Source: Bacteroidia bacterium (GTDB lineage: Bacteria > Bacteroidota > Bacteroidia > B-17B0 > Aurantibacillaceae). Taken from it: a DNA stretch of 64,000 nt. The position numbers and the translations under genes are program-made. The stretch lies in NCBI GenBank assembly GCA_016787705.1, contig JAEUTP010000008.1, positions 682,001-746,000 of the forward strand. The letters run 5' to 3'. Under the pieces are notes generated by a model. That model made no database searches. It was not told where the DNA came from and saw nothing but the letters and a program-made list of their open reading frames with translations. Shown here piece by piece: positions 1 to 8,959 of this stretch. Positions within the stretch are counted from its first letter, which is position 1. Each line of letters begins with the position of its first letter.

Positions 1-3000
1 TTTTGTTTCTTTAAGCTTTTCATTACTGTAATAATTATATTCTAATGTGCCTCCATTATCAGTTGCTTCGATTAATTTGTCAGCTTTATCTAACTTTTGA
101 GTTGTAATTTTACCGGACGGATCGGTAGTTGTGATTATCATATCGCCCGTAGCAGTAATATAATTATAAGCATAATTTGTTGTATTGTTTATATTTCCAT
201 CACTTAAATTAGTTGACAAAAGCTCATTTAAAACAGTGCCGTAATTATTTGTTTTAATTAACATTGTTGCCGAAGGTGGTGGCGGTACAAAAAATGGACC
301 GAATTCCTTTTTTACATTTCCGTAGATGTCATAATCCTTTAAATTTGAGATGTTACCACTAAACCCTTCAAGGTCTGTTTTAATTACACGATCATTTATA
401 TCGTAGTAATTACGAGTTGTAGGATTACCGGTTGACTTAATTTCTGTAAAATAACTTGTTAGATCCGCATTAACAGGTTTAGGATCTCCGGTTTGTACAT
501 TGTTAGTAGTGTACCAGTATGTATCTTGATTTATAGCATTTCCATTCGGGTCAATTGTTTTTTTCAGACGTCCAAAATAATCGTACTGCATTTGTGTTAC
601 TAAACCATCCGCAGCAGTAGTTTTAACAGGAACTCCAAATTTAAAGTTATAATCTATATGTTTTACATATCCCAGGGGTGATACTTCCTGAACCACTAAC
701 CTGAATTTAGGATCATAACTTAGTGTGGTAATTATTTGTCCGGGGTTTGTTGGATCATTTGGAGCGCTAATAGAACTTTGTATTAGTACTCCAGTATTGG
801 CATCATAAGTTTTGCTGGTAACCACTGATTTAAGTTGTGAGGGTTCTGTAATTTGTGTATTTACATGTCCCTTTGAAACATCATAAACCAAATTTATTGT
901 TTTTACTTGAAAAGGGGTTTGTCCTGCATAAGAGTTTTGAGTTGTTACAGTCTGAGGCATATTTGGCAACCAAGAACCTGCATTTACATAATTTGTGTAA
1001 TCAATAACTGTTTGTTTTTTACCTACTATTGAGGTGAAATCCTGAGTAATATTTCCATTTGCATCATATAAATAAGTAGAGTTAGTTGTAATGTTTCTAA
1101 CAACATTTAAATTAGATTTACTGCTTAACCGAACTTCATATCTTTTTCTCAAAGTAATATTTAATATGCCGGGTTGATTTTTATTTATAATAGTGTATGA
1201 CTGAGTTTCTGTATTTAAATTTTGTGCTGCTGAATACATTTTTTTCTGATATGGTAATTTCACAAAAAAATTAGGGTCAACAATAAAAGTTTGTTCGAGC
1301 GTTTTATTCGTTAATGCATCCGCAGAAACTACTTTTTTAAATCCTAAGAAGCCTTTACCATGTTTATTTACTAAAAGATCTTCATAAAAATAATTAACTG
1401 TTTCGCTTGTATAACTTCCATTTAGATTAGCGCCATTAGTAAAAGTAATAGCTGTTACGATATTAAAAGGAAAATTAACTCTTATAGTTGGATAAGAAAA
1501 TATTGTTGAGCTTTTAGTATAGTTATTTTTAGCAATGGTTGAATAAGTAAAATCAGTTCGCTTATTCATTCCATCAACTGTTTTTGTAATAAACTTATTT
1601 TGATATTTATGCTTAAAATAAATAATCTGAAAAAACGGGCCATTTGTGCAGCCTTTTCTATAAATTATATCATTATAGCCATCGCCATCAAAATCTCCTA
1701 CGCTGTAAAAAGGTATTTTACTTGGATCAGAATCAAATAAATCATCCGGATCTGTATTAGGGTTAAAACAATTTGCGGCGGCAGCTCCATCGTAATCATA
1801 ATCACATAAAGGATGTAAATAATCTTTATTTGGCGGCATACCACAAATATTTGTGGCGTCAGGTGCTGGAGCAACGCCAATAGTTCCGTAATTTTCGTAA
1901 AGTATTCCTTTAGTTAAATTTTGTCCTAAAATAACCTCCGCTGTTACATCTAAATTTGAATATGTTTCTATTTTTACAAGGTCAGATATTCCATCAGCAT
2001 TTACATCTAAAGCCATAAATTTTTTCTTAAGACCCCTTAATCCAATATTATTGCAATTCTGCAATTGACTTAATATTTTGCCTGTGCCAAAAGAAATACC
2101 CGATTGGAGTCCTGTAAGATATGGATGTTGAATGAAATCAAGATAACCATCACCATTAAAATCGCCGCTCGAAGCATGATCAACAGGGTACATACTTGAA
2201 GCAACCGCATACTCTGCAATTTCTTTAAAAGTTATGAAACAATTATTTGTTTGATCGCCCGAATAACGCATTAGTGAAACATCTATTACCACAAATCGAG
2301 CATTCGTTCCAACATCTCTGTAGCCAAGTAAATCAGTTTTGCCATCACCATTATAATCAGCCGCAGAAAATCCAGAGTAATCGTTTAAAGTTTTATCAGC
2401 GCCGTTAAGCATTTTTACCTGAAATTGAAGACTACTTTGAGGAATATTAATATCGTATAGTTCACCAACATTATGAAATGCTGCAGTATTTGCATCAAGA
2501 AAACGACTGAAAAAGAATATATTTATTTCCGAAGAAGTACCTTTATCTCTGTAAAAGGTCAATAACTCTGATTTTCCATCTCCATTAAAATCTCCTAAAC
2601 ACATAGATGTATTTCCACTTGCACCTGATTGAAGATCCATATTATTTAATGAATTAAAAGATCCGCCTGTTGGCACTCTAAAATTAAACTTATTTCCACC
2701 TTGACAAGAAGAGGTTTGCCCTGTTGGCAGCGTGATCGGACTTAATAAGTTTGTTACCGGATTATATGTATAAGCAGCAATAGCAGCGATAGACTGATTT
2801 GTGGCCTCCGCATAAACCAAATCCATATAGCCATCTCCATTTATATCACCTATCTCGATACCGTTAGCATTAGGATTGATGCCATGCAAGTAGGAGAAGC
2901 TTCCGCTAAATGCCGAGGCATAATGAAATTGGGGTAAAGTTGTTGTTTGCTGTAACTGAAAATTTAATCCATTATTGGTATTTAAGAAAAGCCGCCATTC

Positions 3001-4314
3001 ATCATAAGTCTTAAACCCATTGTTAGGATCTGGTATACCTAAAATATGAAGTTCAAGAATATCAGTTTTTCCATCATTATTAAAATCTGCAGTTACATAA
3101 TCTTGAGTAGGAGAAAAGTTAGTACTTCCATTCGTTAATTGTGCTCCGGTTTGAATCAATTTGGGGCCAGCTGCATTACCATAAATAAAACAAGTTGGAT
3201 TAAAATTTTCATTATTTGAAGAGACCTTCGTTATTGAATTCAAATAATTAAAATCTTCAAATGAATATTGAAATAAATATCTTGAAACTGTTTGGCCTTC
3301 GCTAAAAATCTCTATTTCTCTAAGCTGTAATCCTTGTTTAACAATATCTTCATAAAAATATTTTGTTCGTTCGTCTGTTCTTTTATTGTAATAAAATTTA
3401 ATAGAATTATAGGGCGCTTGCCCTGAAACAGAATTGCCTGTATATTTAATTTCTTTTATTGCTATTTCATTGTTAACGTTATGATAATAGTATTCAATAT
3501 AATTTCCGTAGTTATCATACACTTTATTAAGGTACCAGGCATAATCATACGTGTTTGAAACAATTTTACGTAAGGAATTATTTGACGGGCTATTTCTACC
3601 GTACTCCATTTTTAAACCGCTTTTTGTTTCTACAAGAAAATAGCTTGAAGCAGAATTATATGTTACCTTAGAAAAATCATCGCTTTCTTTGAAGAAAGCA
3701 TTAGTTGTGCTTTGATCACAAACTAATTTAATACCATCTAAATATAATGGACAGGTAGATGTATTTAGATTTGATGACCAATAAGTGTTACAAGAAGGGC
3801 TAAACTGGCTAACATTATTGTCATGAAATAATGTTTGGTGTTCTCTTCTAATTGCAGATATGCCATTTATGCTCCAACCTAACCCTAATTGATTATCGCC
3901 ACTATTGCTGTTATAATTAATACTTACATCAGGAATCATTGCGTTTGTACCAGGGGGTAGATCCAGTTTTATAGCGTAATTAGAAGCGCCATTTAAATCT
4001 ACGCTTGGAACGCCGGAAATTGTTCCCACAGGTAAATTTTTATCATGTGCCGGTAGATTTACAGGGTTACTTGTCACAACATTAGGTGTATTGTCAATCA
4101 TAACGTCCTTATCGATATATAAACGCCCTTGATTTACCCCAGTTGACGTAATTTTTCCATTGGGGGTTTGTAATTTTACATATTGCTGATCTTTAGAATC
4201 AGTATTTATAGCATTCGTATTTACAACTGTTGTTCCGGGTTGTGATCGAAGAATAAAACCTGTGCAAACAAATATATGAAGCGCAAGTATTTTCATAAAA
4301 CTATTTGGCTTCAT
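1..4314 (-). CDS. SpvB/RHS-type secreted giant protein, C-terminus outside window
   Basis: The frame is open from an ATG at 4314 to the window edge (1438 codons, no stop), so the C-terminus is missing. A signal peptide is followed by an SpvB-like N-terminal domain (residues about 110-160, with a LGLGWSINGIS motif). Then come at least seven FG-GAP/VCBS-type calcium motifs (for example DFNNDGKTD, DINGDGYMD, DFNGDGKSE, DYNGDGKTD, DFNGDGYLD, DVNADGISD, DFDGDGYND), and RHS/YD repeats (YDYFGRLKKTIDPNGN, YDANGNIT, YDIYGNVKK). Proteins of this architecture (SpvB, TcdB-like, RHS) form secreted shells that often carry a variable C-terminal toxin or hydrolase; that part cannot be seen here. The start lies one base after the stop of the fibre-like gene at 4316, so the two are very probably co-transcribed. 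The family is clear; whether it is a toxin or an adhesin is not. Confidence 0.85.
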   Translation of the reverse strand, partial: MKPNSFMKILALHIFVCTGFILRSQPGTTVVNTNAINTDSKDQQYVKLQTPNGKITSTGVNQGRLYIDKDVMIDNTPNVVTSNPVNLPAHDKNLPVGTISGVPSVDLNGASNYAIKLDLPPGTNAMIPDVSINYNSNSGDNQLGLGWSINGISAIRREHQTLFHDNNVSQFSPSCNTYWSSNLNTSTCPLYLDGIKLVCDQSTTNAFFKESDDFSKVTYNSASSYFLVETKSGLKMEYGRNSPSNNSLRKIVSNTYDYAWYLNKVYDNYGNYIEYYYHNVNNEIAIKEIKYTGNSVSGQAPYNSIKFYYNKRTDERTKYFYEDIVKQGLQLREIEIFSEGQTVSRYLFQYSFEDFNYLNSITKVSSNNENFNPTCFIYGNAAGPKLIQTGAQLTNGSTNFSPTQDYVTADFNNDGKTDILELHILGIPDPNNGFKTYDEWRLFLNTNNGLNFQLQQTTTLPQFHYASAFSGSFSYLHGINPNANGIEIGDINGDGYMDLVYAEATNQSIAAIAAYTYNPVTNLLSPITLPTGQTSSCQGGNKFNFRVPTGGSFNSLNNMDLQSGASGNTSMCLGDFNGDGKSELLTFYRDKGTSSEINIFFFSRFLDANTAAFHNVGELYDINIPQSSLQFQVKMLNGADKTLNDYSGFSAADYNGDGKTDLLGYRDVGTNARFVVIDVSLMRYSGDQTNNCFITFKEIAEYAVASSMYPVDHASSGDFNGDGYLDFIQHPYLTGLQSGISFGTGKILSQLQNCNNIGLRGLKKKFMALDVNADGISDLVKIETYSNLDVTAEVILGQNLTKGILYENYGTIGVAPAPDATNICGMPPNKDYLHPLCDYDYDGAAAANCFNPNTDPDDLFDSDPSKIPFYSVGDFDGDGYNDIIYRKGCTNGPFFQIIYFKHKYQNKFITKTVDGMNKRTDFTYSTIAKNNYTKSSTIFSYPTIRVNFPFNIVTAITFTNGANLNGSYTSETVNYFYEDLLVNKHGKGFLGFKKVVSADALTNKTLEQTFIVDPNFFVKLPYQKKMYSAAQNLNTETQSYTIINKNQPGILNITLRKRYEVRLSSKSNLNVVRNITTNSTYLYDANGNITQDFTSIVGKKQTVIDYTNYVNAGSWLPNMPQTVTTQNSYAGQTPFQVKTINLVYDVSKGHVNTQITEPSQLKSVVTSKTYDANTGVLIQSSISAPNDPTNPGQIITTLSYDPKFRLVVQEVSPLGYVKHIDYNFKFGVPVKTTAADGLVTQMQYDYFGRLKKTIDPNGNAINQDTYWYTTNNVQTGDPKPVNADLTSYFTEIKSTGNPTTRNYYDINDRVIKTDLEGFSGNISNLKDYDIYGNVKKEFGPFFVPPPPSATMLIKTNNYGTVLNELLSTNLSDGNINNTTNYAYNYITATGDMIITTTDPSGKITTQKLDKADKLIEATDNGGTLEYNYYSNEKLKETK

Positions 4315-4315
4315 A

Positions 4316-6343
4316 TTATTTTTTCTTTTCCAGTGATTCTACTTTTGTGCTTAGTACGTTCAATTTTTCTTCCAGCTGAAGAATATATAAATATGCCTCT
4401 TCTAATTTTTCTACGGTTACTTTTTGTATCTCACCAATGTTTGCACCGTCTTTAGCTACTTCATTAGCCGAAGGCATATTCATTAAACGGTGATTTTTTT
4501 GAATATAGTTTTTTACATCTGAAAGTTCGGGCAATTTGTAATTCTGCGCGAATACATAATCAGGAAAAGTATTTAATGTAACTATCACTTCACGTGCATA
4601 AATTTTGCCATCAGATTTAACTCTTACTTCTGCCTTGCCTGTGGTTGTATTATAAACTTCGAGGGCATCTGTTAACCCTGAATAAATATTTAATTGAGCG
4701 CCTGAAGCCGTGGTTGGTATGTAACCAAAATGCGCCACACCGTCTCCCGTTACTTTAAAAGTCGTGTTAACCTGGCTGTTGGCTACATTTTCCACTTCAA
4801 ACATGGATAAATTACCAGTATATGTTTTGGCTTTTACTGCTTTACCATTGTTTACATAAAGTTCTAATGCAACGTTGTTGGCGGGACTGTTATTTGATGC
4901 AATACTCCAAGTTGGATCGCCTATTTGTACATGTTGTGCTGCCTGGAAATAATTTCCTACATAAACTTTTCCGCCACCATTTCCTAAACTGTTATTTGTG
5001 CACATATTAATATTACGGCCGCAAAAATAATTCATGTTTAAAGAGTTGTTTGTTGCACCTGTTTCATCCACGCCTTCCACTTCAATATATCCACTACCGT
5101 TCCAGCCTGCTGCATACATCTTTACTGATCCATTGACATTTTGATACGGTGTTGCTAAATTATTTTGTGCTGAAATAAACCCGCCACCGTTGCTCATTAC
5201 CCATTGATTTATTTGTGGGGCTGCACATTGTGTTATAAAAGGCGTATTAACGTTTGATTGTTTACCAACAGCAAATACATTTGTTGTACTTCCGCCGTTT
5301 ACCACTGTTGCTAGTTTAAAGCCGTTGTTACTATCAAACATCATGCCCTGGTCGGCATTTAATGCACCTCTGAATTTGGCATCGCCACCAACTTCAAAAG
5401 AAACTGTTGGAGTAGTAACCCCTATTCCTAAATTTTTTCCGGTGGGTAATGTAATGTTATTTCCGCTTTCTGCAAATGTTGCGGCGGGCAAATTACCCCA
5501 TACCCCATTACCATATAAAACCTGCGTTGCAGAGCCTTGTGTTAATGCGCTTAAATTTCCGGATGCATCTGTTACTATAACTCTATTACCTGTACCTGCC
5601 CATGCATTATTTTTAAATGAACCGCTACTTCCTAAAATAAAATTGCTGCCAATGGTTACCGTACCGTTTGTGTTTATGTTGCCTGCAACGTCTAATTTTT
5701 GTGCAGGTGATGTAGTGCCAATACCAATATTTCCATTACTACCACTAATAAAAAACCTGTTGTTATTACTTGTATTATCATAAATGGCAAAGTTACCTGC
5801 GCCATGATTACTGCCATTACCTAATGAGTTAACCGACCATTGTTTACCGCCGCTGGTTGTATTATTTAATATTAAACCCGCAGAGCCTACGCCGGTTTGT
5901 GTTATTAATAATCCATCGTCGGCCGTAGCTGTTGAAATATGAATTTTATTAAGAGGGCTGATTGTGCCTACACCAATATTACCATTAGTGCCATTTATCA
6001 TAAAACGATTTGTAGCCGAAGTTGCATCCTGTATTAAGAAATGACCTCCTGCAGGTGTATTATTATTGTTAAGTGAATACAAGGCCCATTTACGCCCGCC
6101 ATTGTAAATATTATTTAAATATAAAGCTGCACCGCCTGCCGCTTTTTGTGTAATAATAATACCAGTTTCAGCAGCAATTGTCTCCACTTCAATTGGATTG
6201 CCTGTTGCGGGTGCAGTGGTCATTCCAAAGCCTGTTTTGCCATCTCTATATACAGCAGTTGATGTTCCGGTTGTATTAAAGTTTTGCGCCTGCGCAATAA
6301 GAGTTGTTGCGAACAGCATCGCAAAAATTATTTTTATTTTCAT
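4316..6343 (-). CDS. Secreted tail-fibre-like repeat protein with C-terminal coiled coil
   Basis: 675 residues beginning with a signal peptide (MKIKIIFAMLFATTLIAQAQ). The body holds recurring GNIGIGTTSPxxKLDVAG-type units (near residues 120, 205 and 305), typical of phage tail-fibre-like proteins encoded on Bacteroidota chromosomes. The last 70 residues contain a KLPELSDVKNYI...LMNMPSANEVAKDG segment resembling the region before an intramolecular-chaperone/endosialidase-type end, then a predicted coiled coil (VEKLEEAYLYILQLEEKL). No catalytic S74 Ser/Lys pair can be assigned by eye. It is the first gene of a two-gene unit with the SpvB/RHS gene (one-base gap). An extracellular trimeric fibre or adhesin is inferred. 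Confidence 0.75.
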   Translation of the reverse strand: MKIKIIFAMLFATTLIAQAQNFNTTGTSTAVYRDGKTGFGMTTAPATGNPIEVETIAAETGIIITQKAAGGAALYLNNIYNGGRKWALYSLNNNNTPAGGHFLIQDATSATNRFMINGTNGNIGVGTISPLNKIHISTATADDGLLITQTGVGSAGLILNNTTSGGKQWSVNSLGNGSNHGAGNFAIYDNTSNNNRFFISGSNGNIGIGTTSPAQKLDVAGNINTNGTVTIGSNFILGSSGSFKNNAWAGTGNRVIVTDASGNLSALTQGSATQVLYGNGVWGNLPAATFAESGNNITLPTGKNLGIGVTTPTVSFEVGGDAKFRGALNADQGMMFDSNNGFKLATVVNGGSTTNVFAVGKQSNVNTPFITQCAAPQINQWVMSNGGGFISAQNNLATPYQNVNGSVKMYAAGWNGSGYIEVEGVDETGATNNSLNMNYFCGRNINMCTNNSLGNGGGKVYVGNYFQAAQHVQIGDPTWSIASNNSPANNVALELYVNNGKAVKAKTYTGNLSMFEVENVANSQVNTTFKVTGDGVAHFGYIPTTASGAQLNIYSGLTDALEVYNTTTGKAEVRVKSDGKIYAREVIVTLNTFPDYVFAQNYKLPELSDVKNYIQKNHRLMNMPSANEVAKDGANIGEIQKVTVEKLEEAYLYILQLEEKLNVLSTKVESLEKKK

Positions 6344-6660
6344 AATTAGGTAGTATGTGAGTTCGAAAATAATTTATTTTATAACTAGTTAAAAAAAGTA
6401 ATGCTAGTTTATGTACAAATTTATACAAGTGGTAAGGTTTGTTGAGCGATTTATCAAAATTGGTTTTTACTCAACAAAAAACGCTTACGTTTTTATACGT
6501 AGAAAAAATGAACTCTTGATTTTTTGATTAAGCATATTTAAAAGAAATAGCCGTAACTAATTTTTTTATATGTGGTAGTGTTTATTGAGTGTTTAATTTT
6601 TGGGCTATACTTTTGCTAACACTTTAATTACTATAATTGTATTACTATATTAAAACATAA
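6344..6660. promoter_or_regulatory. Divergent promoter region between fibre/RHS unit and LamG kinase
   Basis: 317 bases without a gene between two divergent operons. It is very AT-rich. The only structure I see is a 20-base near-repeat in the same orientation at 6429-6448 and 6572-6591 (listed separately). Promoters for both directions must lie here. Confidence 0.5.
6429..6591 (+). repeat. Pair of 20-base imperfect direct repeats (candidate regulator sites)
   Basis: GTGGTAAGGTTTGTTGAGCG (6429-6448) and GTGGTAGTGTTTATTGAGTG (6572-6591) match at 16 of 20 positions and are 143 bases apart. LytTR-family regulators bind direct repeats, and one is encoded by the adjacent operon. That these are its sites is an inference from position only. 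Confidence 0.4.
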
Positions 6661-8154
6661 CTGAAAACCAAGGTTAAATATCTCCTGTTTCTGCTTTTCA
6701 TTTTTTGCCTTTTTACTAAGGCGCAAACCAATAAAGGCCCCTCAGCTAAATTCTCGTTTAACTCCGGTAAAAATGTTAATGAAATTAATGGCAATAAAGC
6801 TAAATTAATAGGTGTTAATTATACTTTAGATAGATTTGACAATGAAAACAGCGCTGTTTTTTTAAGCGGAAACGAATCCAGTTACATCAATCTAGGAACT
6901 TATAAAGAATTAAAACCAGAAAAAGGAAGTATTTCTTTGTGGGTAAAAGTAGAAAACAAGATTCACTCAGGCAGCGGCCCGCTCTACAATCCAATTTTGC
7001 TTACAAAATCAACTACCCTTGATGATTTTTATGAGTCGTATGCCATTTACTACATGCTCGAAACAAAACGGCTTCTTGCTGTATCAATATTAGATTCCAC
7101 TAAAGAAGTAGCTTTATTTTATATGAAGCCATTTAAACACGATAATTGGTATCATTTAGTTATTTGCTATAATGACGATACCTTTAAACTATATGTAAAC
7201 GGTATATTGGAAGACCAGCATGAGAAAAAATTTAAAACGCGTTTTTTAGCCTCTGATTCTGTTTTAATTGGTAATACAGGTAATAAAAAAAATTGCCGTT
7301 TTTTGAATGCAACTGTTGATGATATTGAATTTTACGATCGTCTACTTACAGATGAAGAGGTACAAAGTCTGTATAATGCTCCCAATCCAAATAAAAATAA
7401 AACTATAATTTTATGGATAGTGGCCTGTTTTGCTATTATCATAATGGCCTTTTTACTTTATGTTTTCATCAAGTACCGAATTAAAACGGCAGTAAAAAAA
7501 GAAAAAAAAAGACTCGAATTGCAAAATAAATTATTGGAAACAGAATTGCGCGTAAATAGAGCGTCCATGAATCCTCATTTTTTATTTAACTCTTTAAACG
7601 CCTTACACAATCTTATACTTAACAAAGAAATAGATAATGCCAGCGATTACCTTATCAAGTTCTCGCGTTTACTTCGAAAGATCTTAGATAGTAATATGTA
7701 CGAGCACATATCTTTAGAACTTGAAATTGAACTATTAGAGCTTTATTTAGAAATAGAAAATTTACGTTTTGAGGAGAATATTAAGTATACTATTCGTTGC
7801 GAAAGTTCACTTACACCCAGCGTAATTCATATTCCAATCATGATGCTGCAGCCTTTTGCTGAAAATGCCATCTGGCACGGCTTGCTTAATAAAAATGGAA
7901 AAAAAACTATAGATATTTCTTTTTCAAAATTTGAAGAAAATTATATTTATTGCGTTATTGAAGATAATGGCATCGGCAGAAAAAAAACAAGCCCTGATCT
8001 TTTTGAAAGAAAATCCATGGCAACATCTTTTATCCTGCAAAGATTAGACTTATTAAACAAGATACATTCTTTAAAATGCAGTTTGCTAATTGAAGATAAA
8101 CCTAATAATACGGGAACAATAGTAAAAATTATATTACCGATCTTAATTAATTAA
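6661..8154 (+). CDS. LamG-domain sensor histidine kinase (LytS/YehU type)
   Basis: The open frame begins directly after an in-frame TAA at 6658-6660 with CTG, and the first residues form a convincing signal peptide (LKTKVKYLLFLLFIFCLFTKAQ). The true start is therefore at or very near CTG 6661; a TTG at 6937 would remove half of the sensor domain. From 6661 the protein has 497 residues. An extracellular LamG/laminin-G-like domain (about 25-235, containing HDNWYHLVICYNDDTFKLYVNG and a DDIEFYDRLLTDEE end) is followed by one membrane segment (about 248-272), a short coiled coil and a His_kinase domain with the phospho-acceptor in MNPHFLFNSLNAL (His about 306) and an ENAIWHG / IEDNGIG ATP-binding site. 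It is two bases upstream of its LytTR partner. Confidence 0.85.
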   Translation: MKTKVKYLLFLLFIFCLFTKAQTNKGPSAKFSFNSGKNVNEINGNKAKLIGVNYTLDRFDNENSAVFLSGNESSYINLGTYKELKPEKGSISLWVKVENKIHSGSGPLYNPILLTKSTTLDDFYESYAIYYMLETKRLLAVSILDSTKEVALFYMKPFKHDNWYHLVICYNDDTFKLYVNGILEDQHEKKFKTRFLASDSVLIGNTGNKKNCRFLNATVDDIEFYDRLLTDEEVQSLYNAPNPNKNKTIILWIVACFAIIIMAFLLYVFIKYRIKTAVKKEKKRLELQNKLLETELRVNRASMNPHFLFNSLNALHNLILNKEIDNASDYLIKFSRLLRKILDSNMYEHISLELEIELLELYLEIENLRFEENIKYTIRCESSLTPSVIHIPIMMLQPFAENAIWHGLLNKNGKKTIDISFSKFEENYIYCVIEDNGIGRKKTSPDLFERKSMATSFILQRLDLLNKIHSLKCSLLIEDKPNNTGTIVKIILPILIN

Positions 8155-8156
8155 AC

Positions 8157-8912
8157 ATGATTTTACGCGCAGTAATAATTGATGATGAACCTAAAGGTAT
8201 CAATACTTTAAAGATTTTGATCGAAAAACATATTGAAGATGTAAAAGTGGTTGCTGAATGCACAAAGGCAAGCGATGGTATTATAACAATAGAAAACTAT
8301 AAACCTGAAATTGTTTTTTTAGATATTAATATGCCCGAAATGACGGGTTTTGAACTATTGGAGAAGCTAAGCTGGAAAAATTTTAATCTTATATTCACAA
8401 CTGCCCACCAGGAGTACGCATTAAAGGCTCTGAAAATAAATGCTATTGATTATTTGTTAAAGCCAATCGATTATAAAGAACTACAATTTGCCGTAAATAA
8501 AATAAAGGTACAACAAGCTAAAAACAAGATCAATCAAAACCAGTTCGATTATGATAAACTAATAAGCAGTATAAATCAATATCAACGAAAAAAAATTATC
8601 ATTAATTCCAAATCAGGTATTGAGTCAATCGATGCGCCTGAAATTTTTTATTTAGAATCAATGTCCAATTACACACAAATATATTTAAACGATTCGAAGT
8701 TTATTTTAACTTCAAAAACGCTTAAAGAATTTGATTCACTGCTGTGTAACACCGATAGAAATTTTATGAGGGTGCATAATTCTTTCATTATTAATCTTCA
8801 TAAAGCAACCAGGTATTTAAAAGATGAAGAGGCTATTATTTTGACAAATGGGCAAAAAATTCCTTTATCAAAAAGCAGAAAAGATGAGTTTTTTGAATGG
8901 CTTAAAATTTAA
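8157..8912 (+). CDS. LytTR-family response regulator
   Basis: 251 residues. The N-terminal receiver domain has acidic DDE residues near position 10, the phospho-acceptor Asp56 in VFLDINMPEMTG and the conserved Lys in YLLKPID. The C-terminal LytTR DNA-binding domain (about 140-250) contains FYLESMSNYTQIYL and FMRVHNSFIINL. It follows the LamG histidine kinase by two bases, so the two form a cognate pair. LytTR proteins bind direct repeats, and near-repeats lie in the divergent promoter upstream of the pair. Confidence 0.93.
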   Translation: MILRAVIIDDEPKGINTLKILIEKHIEDVKVVAECTKASDGIITIENYKPEIVFLDINMPEMTGFELLEKLSWKNFNLIFTTAHQEYALKALKINAIDYLLKPIDYKELQFAVNKIKVQQAKNKINQNQFDYDKLISSINQYQRKKIIINSKSGIESIDAPEIFYLESMSNYTQIYLNDSKFILTSKTLKEFDSLLCNTDRNFMRVHNSFIINLHKATRYLKDEEAIILTNGQKIPLSKSRKDEFFEWLKI

Positions 8913-8942
8913 AGCCCTCCCAAAAAAATCGGGAAGGCCTTA
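8913..8942. terminator. Hairpin between convergent genes
   Basis: AGCCCTCCC, an A-rich loop and GGGAAGGCCTT directly follow the LytTR stop. The stem has one bulge. It sits between two convergent genes and could end transcription from both sides; there is no strong U tract on the plus strand. Confidence 0.45.
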
Positions 8943-8959
8943 ATTATAAACACATACTT

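Noticed and set aside
4822..5783. Plus-strand frames of 62 and 152 codons inside the fibre gene
   Set aside because: They are complements of a well-supported repeat protein and have no start context or family features.
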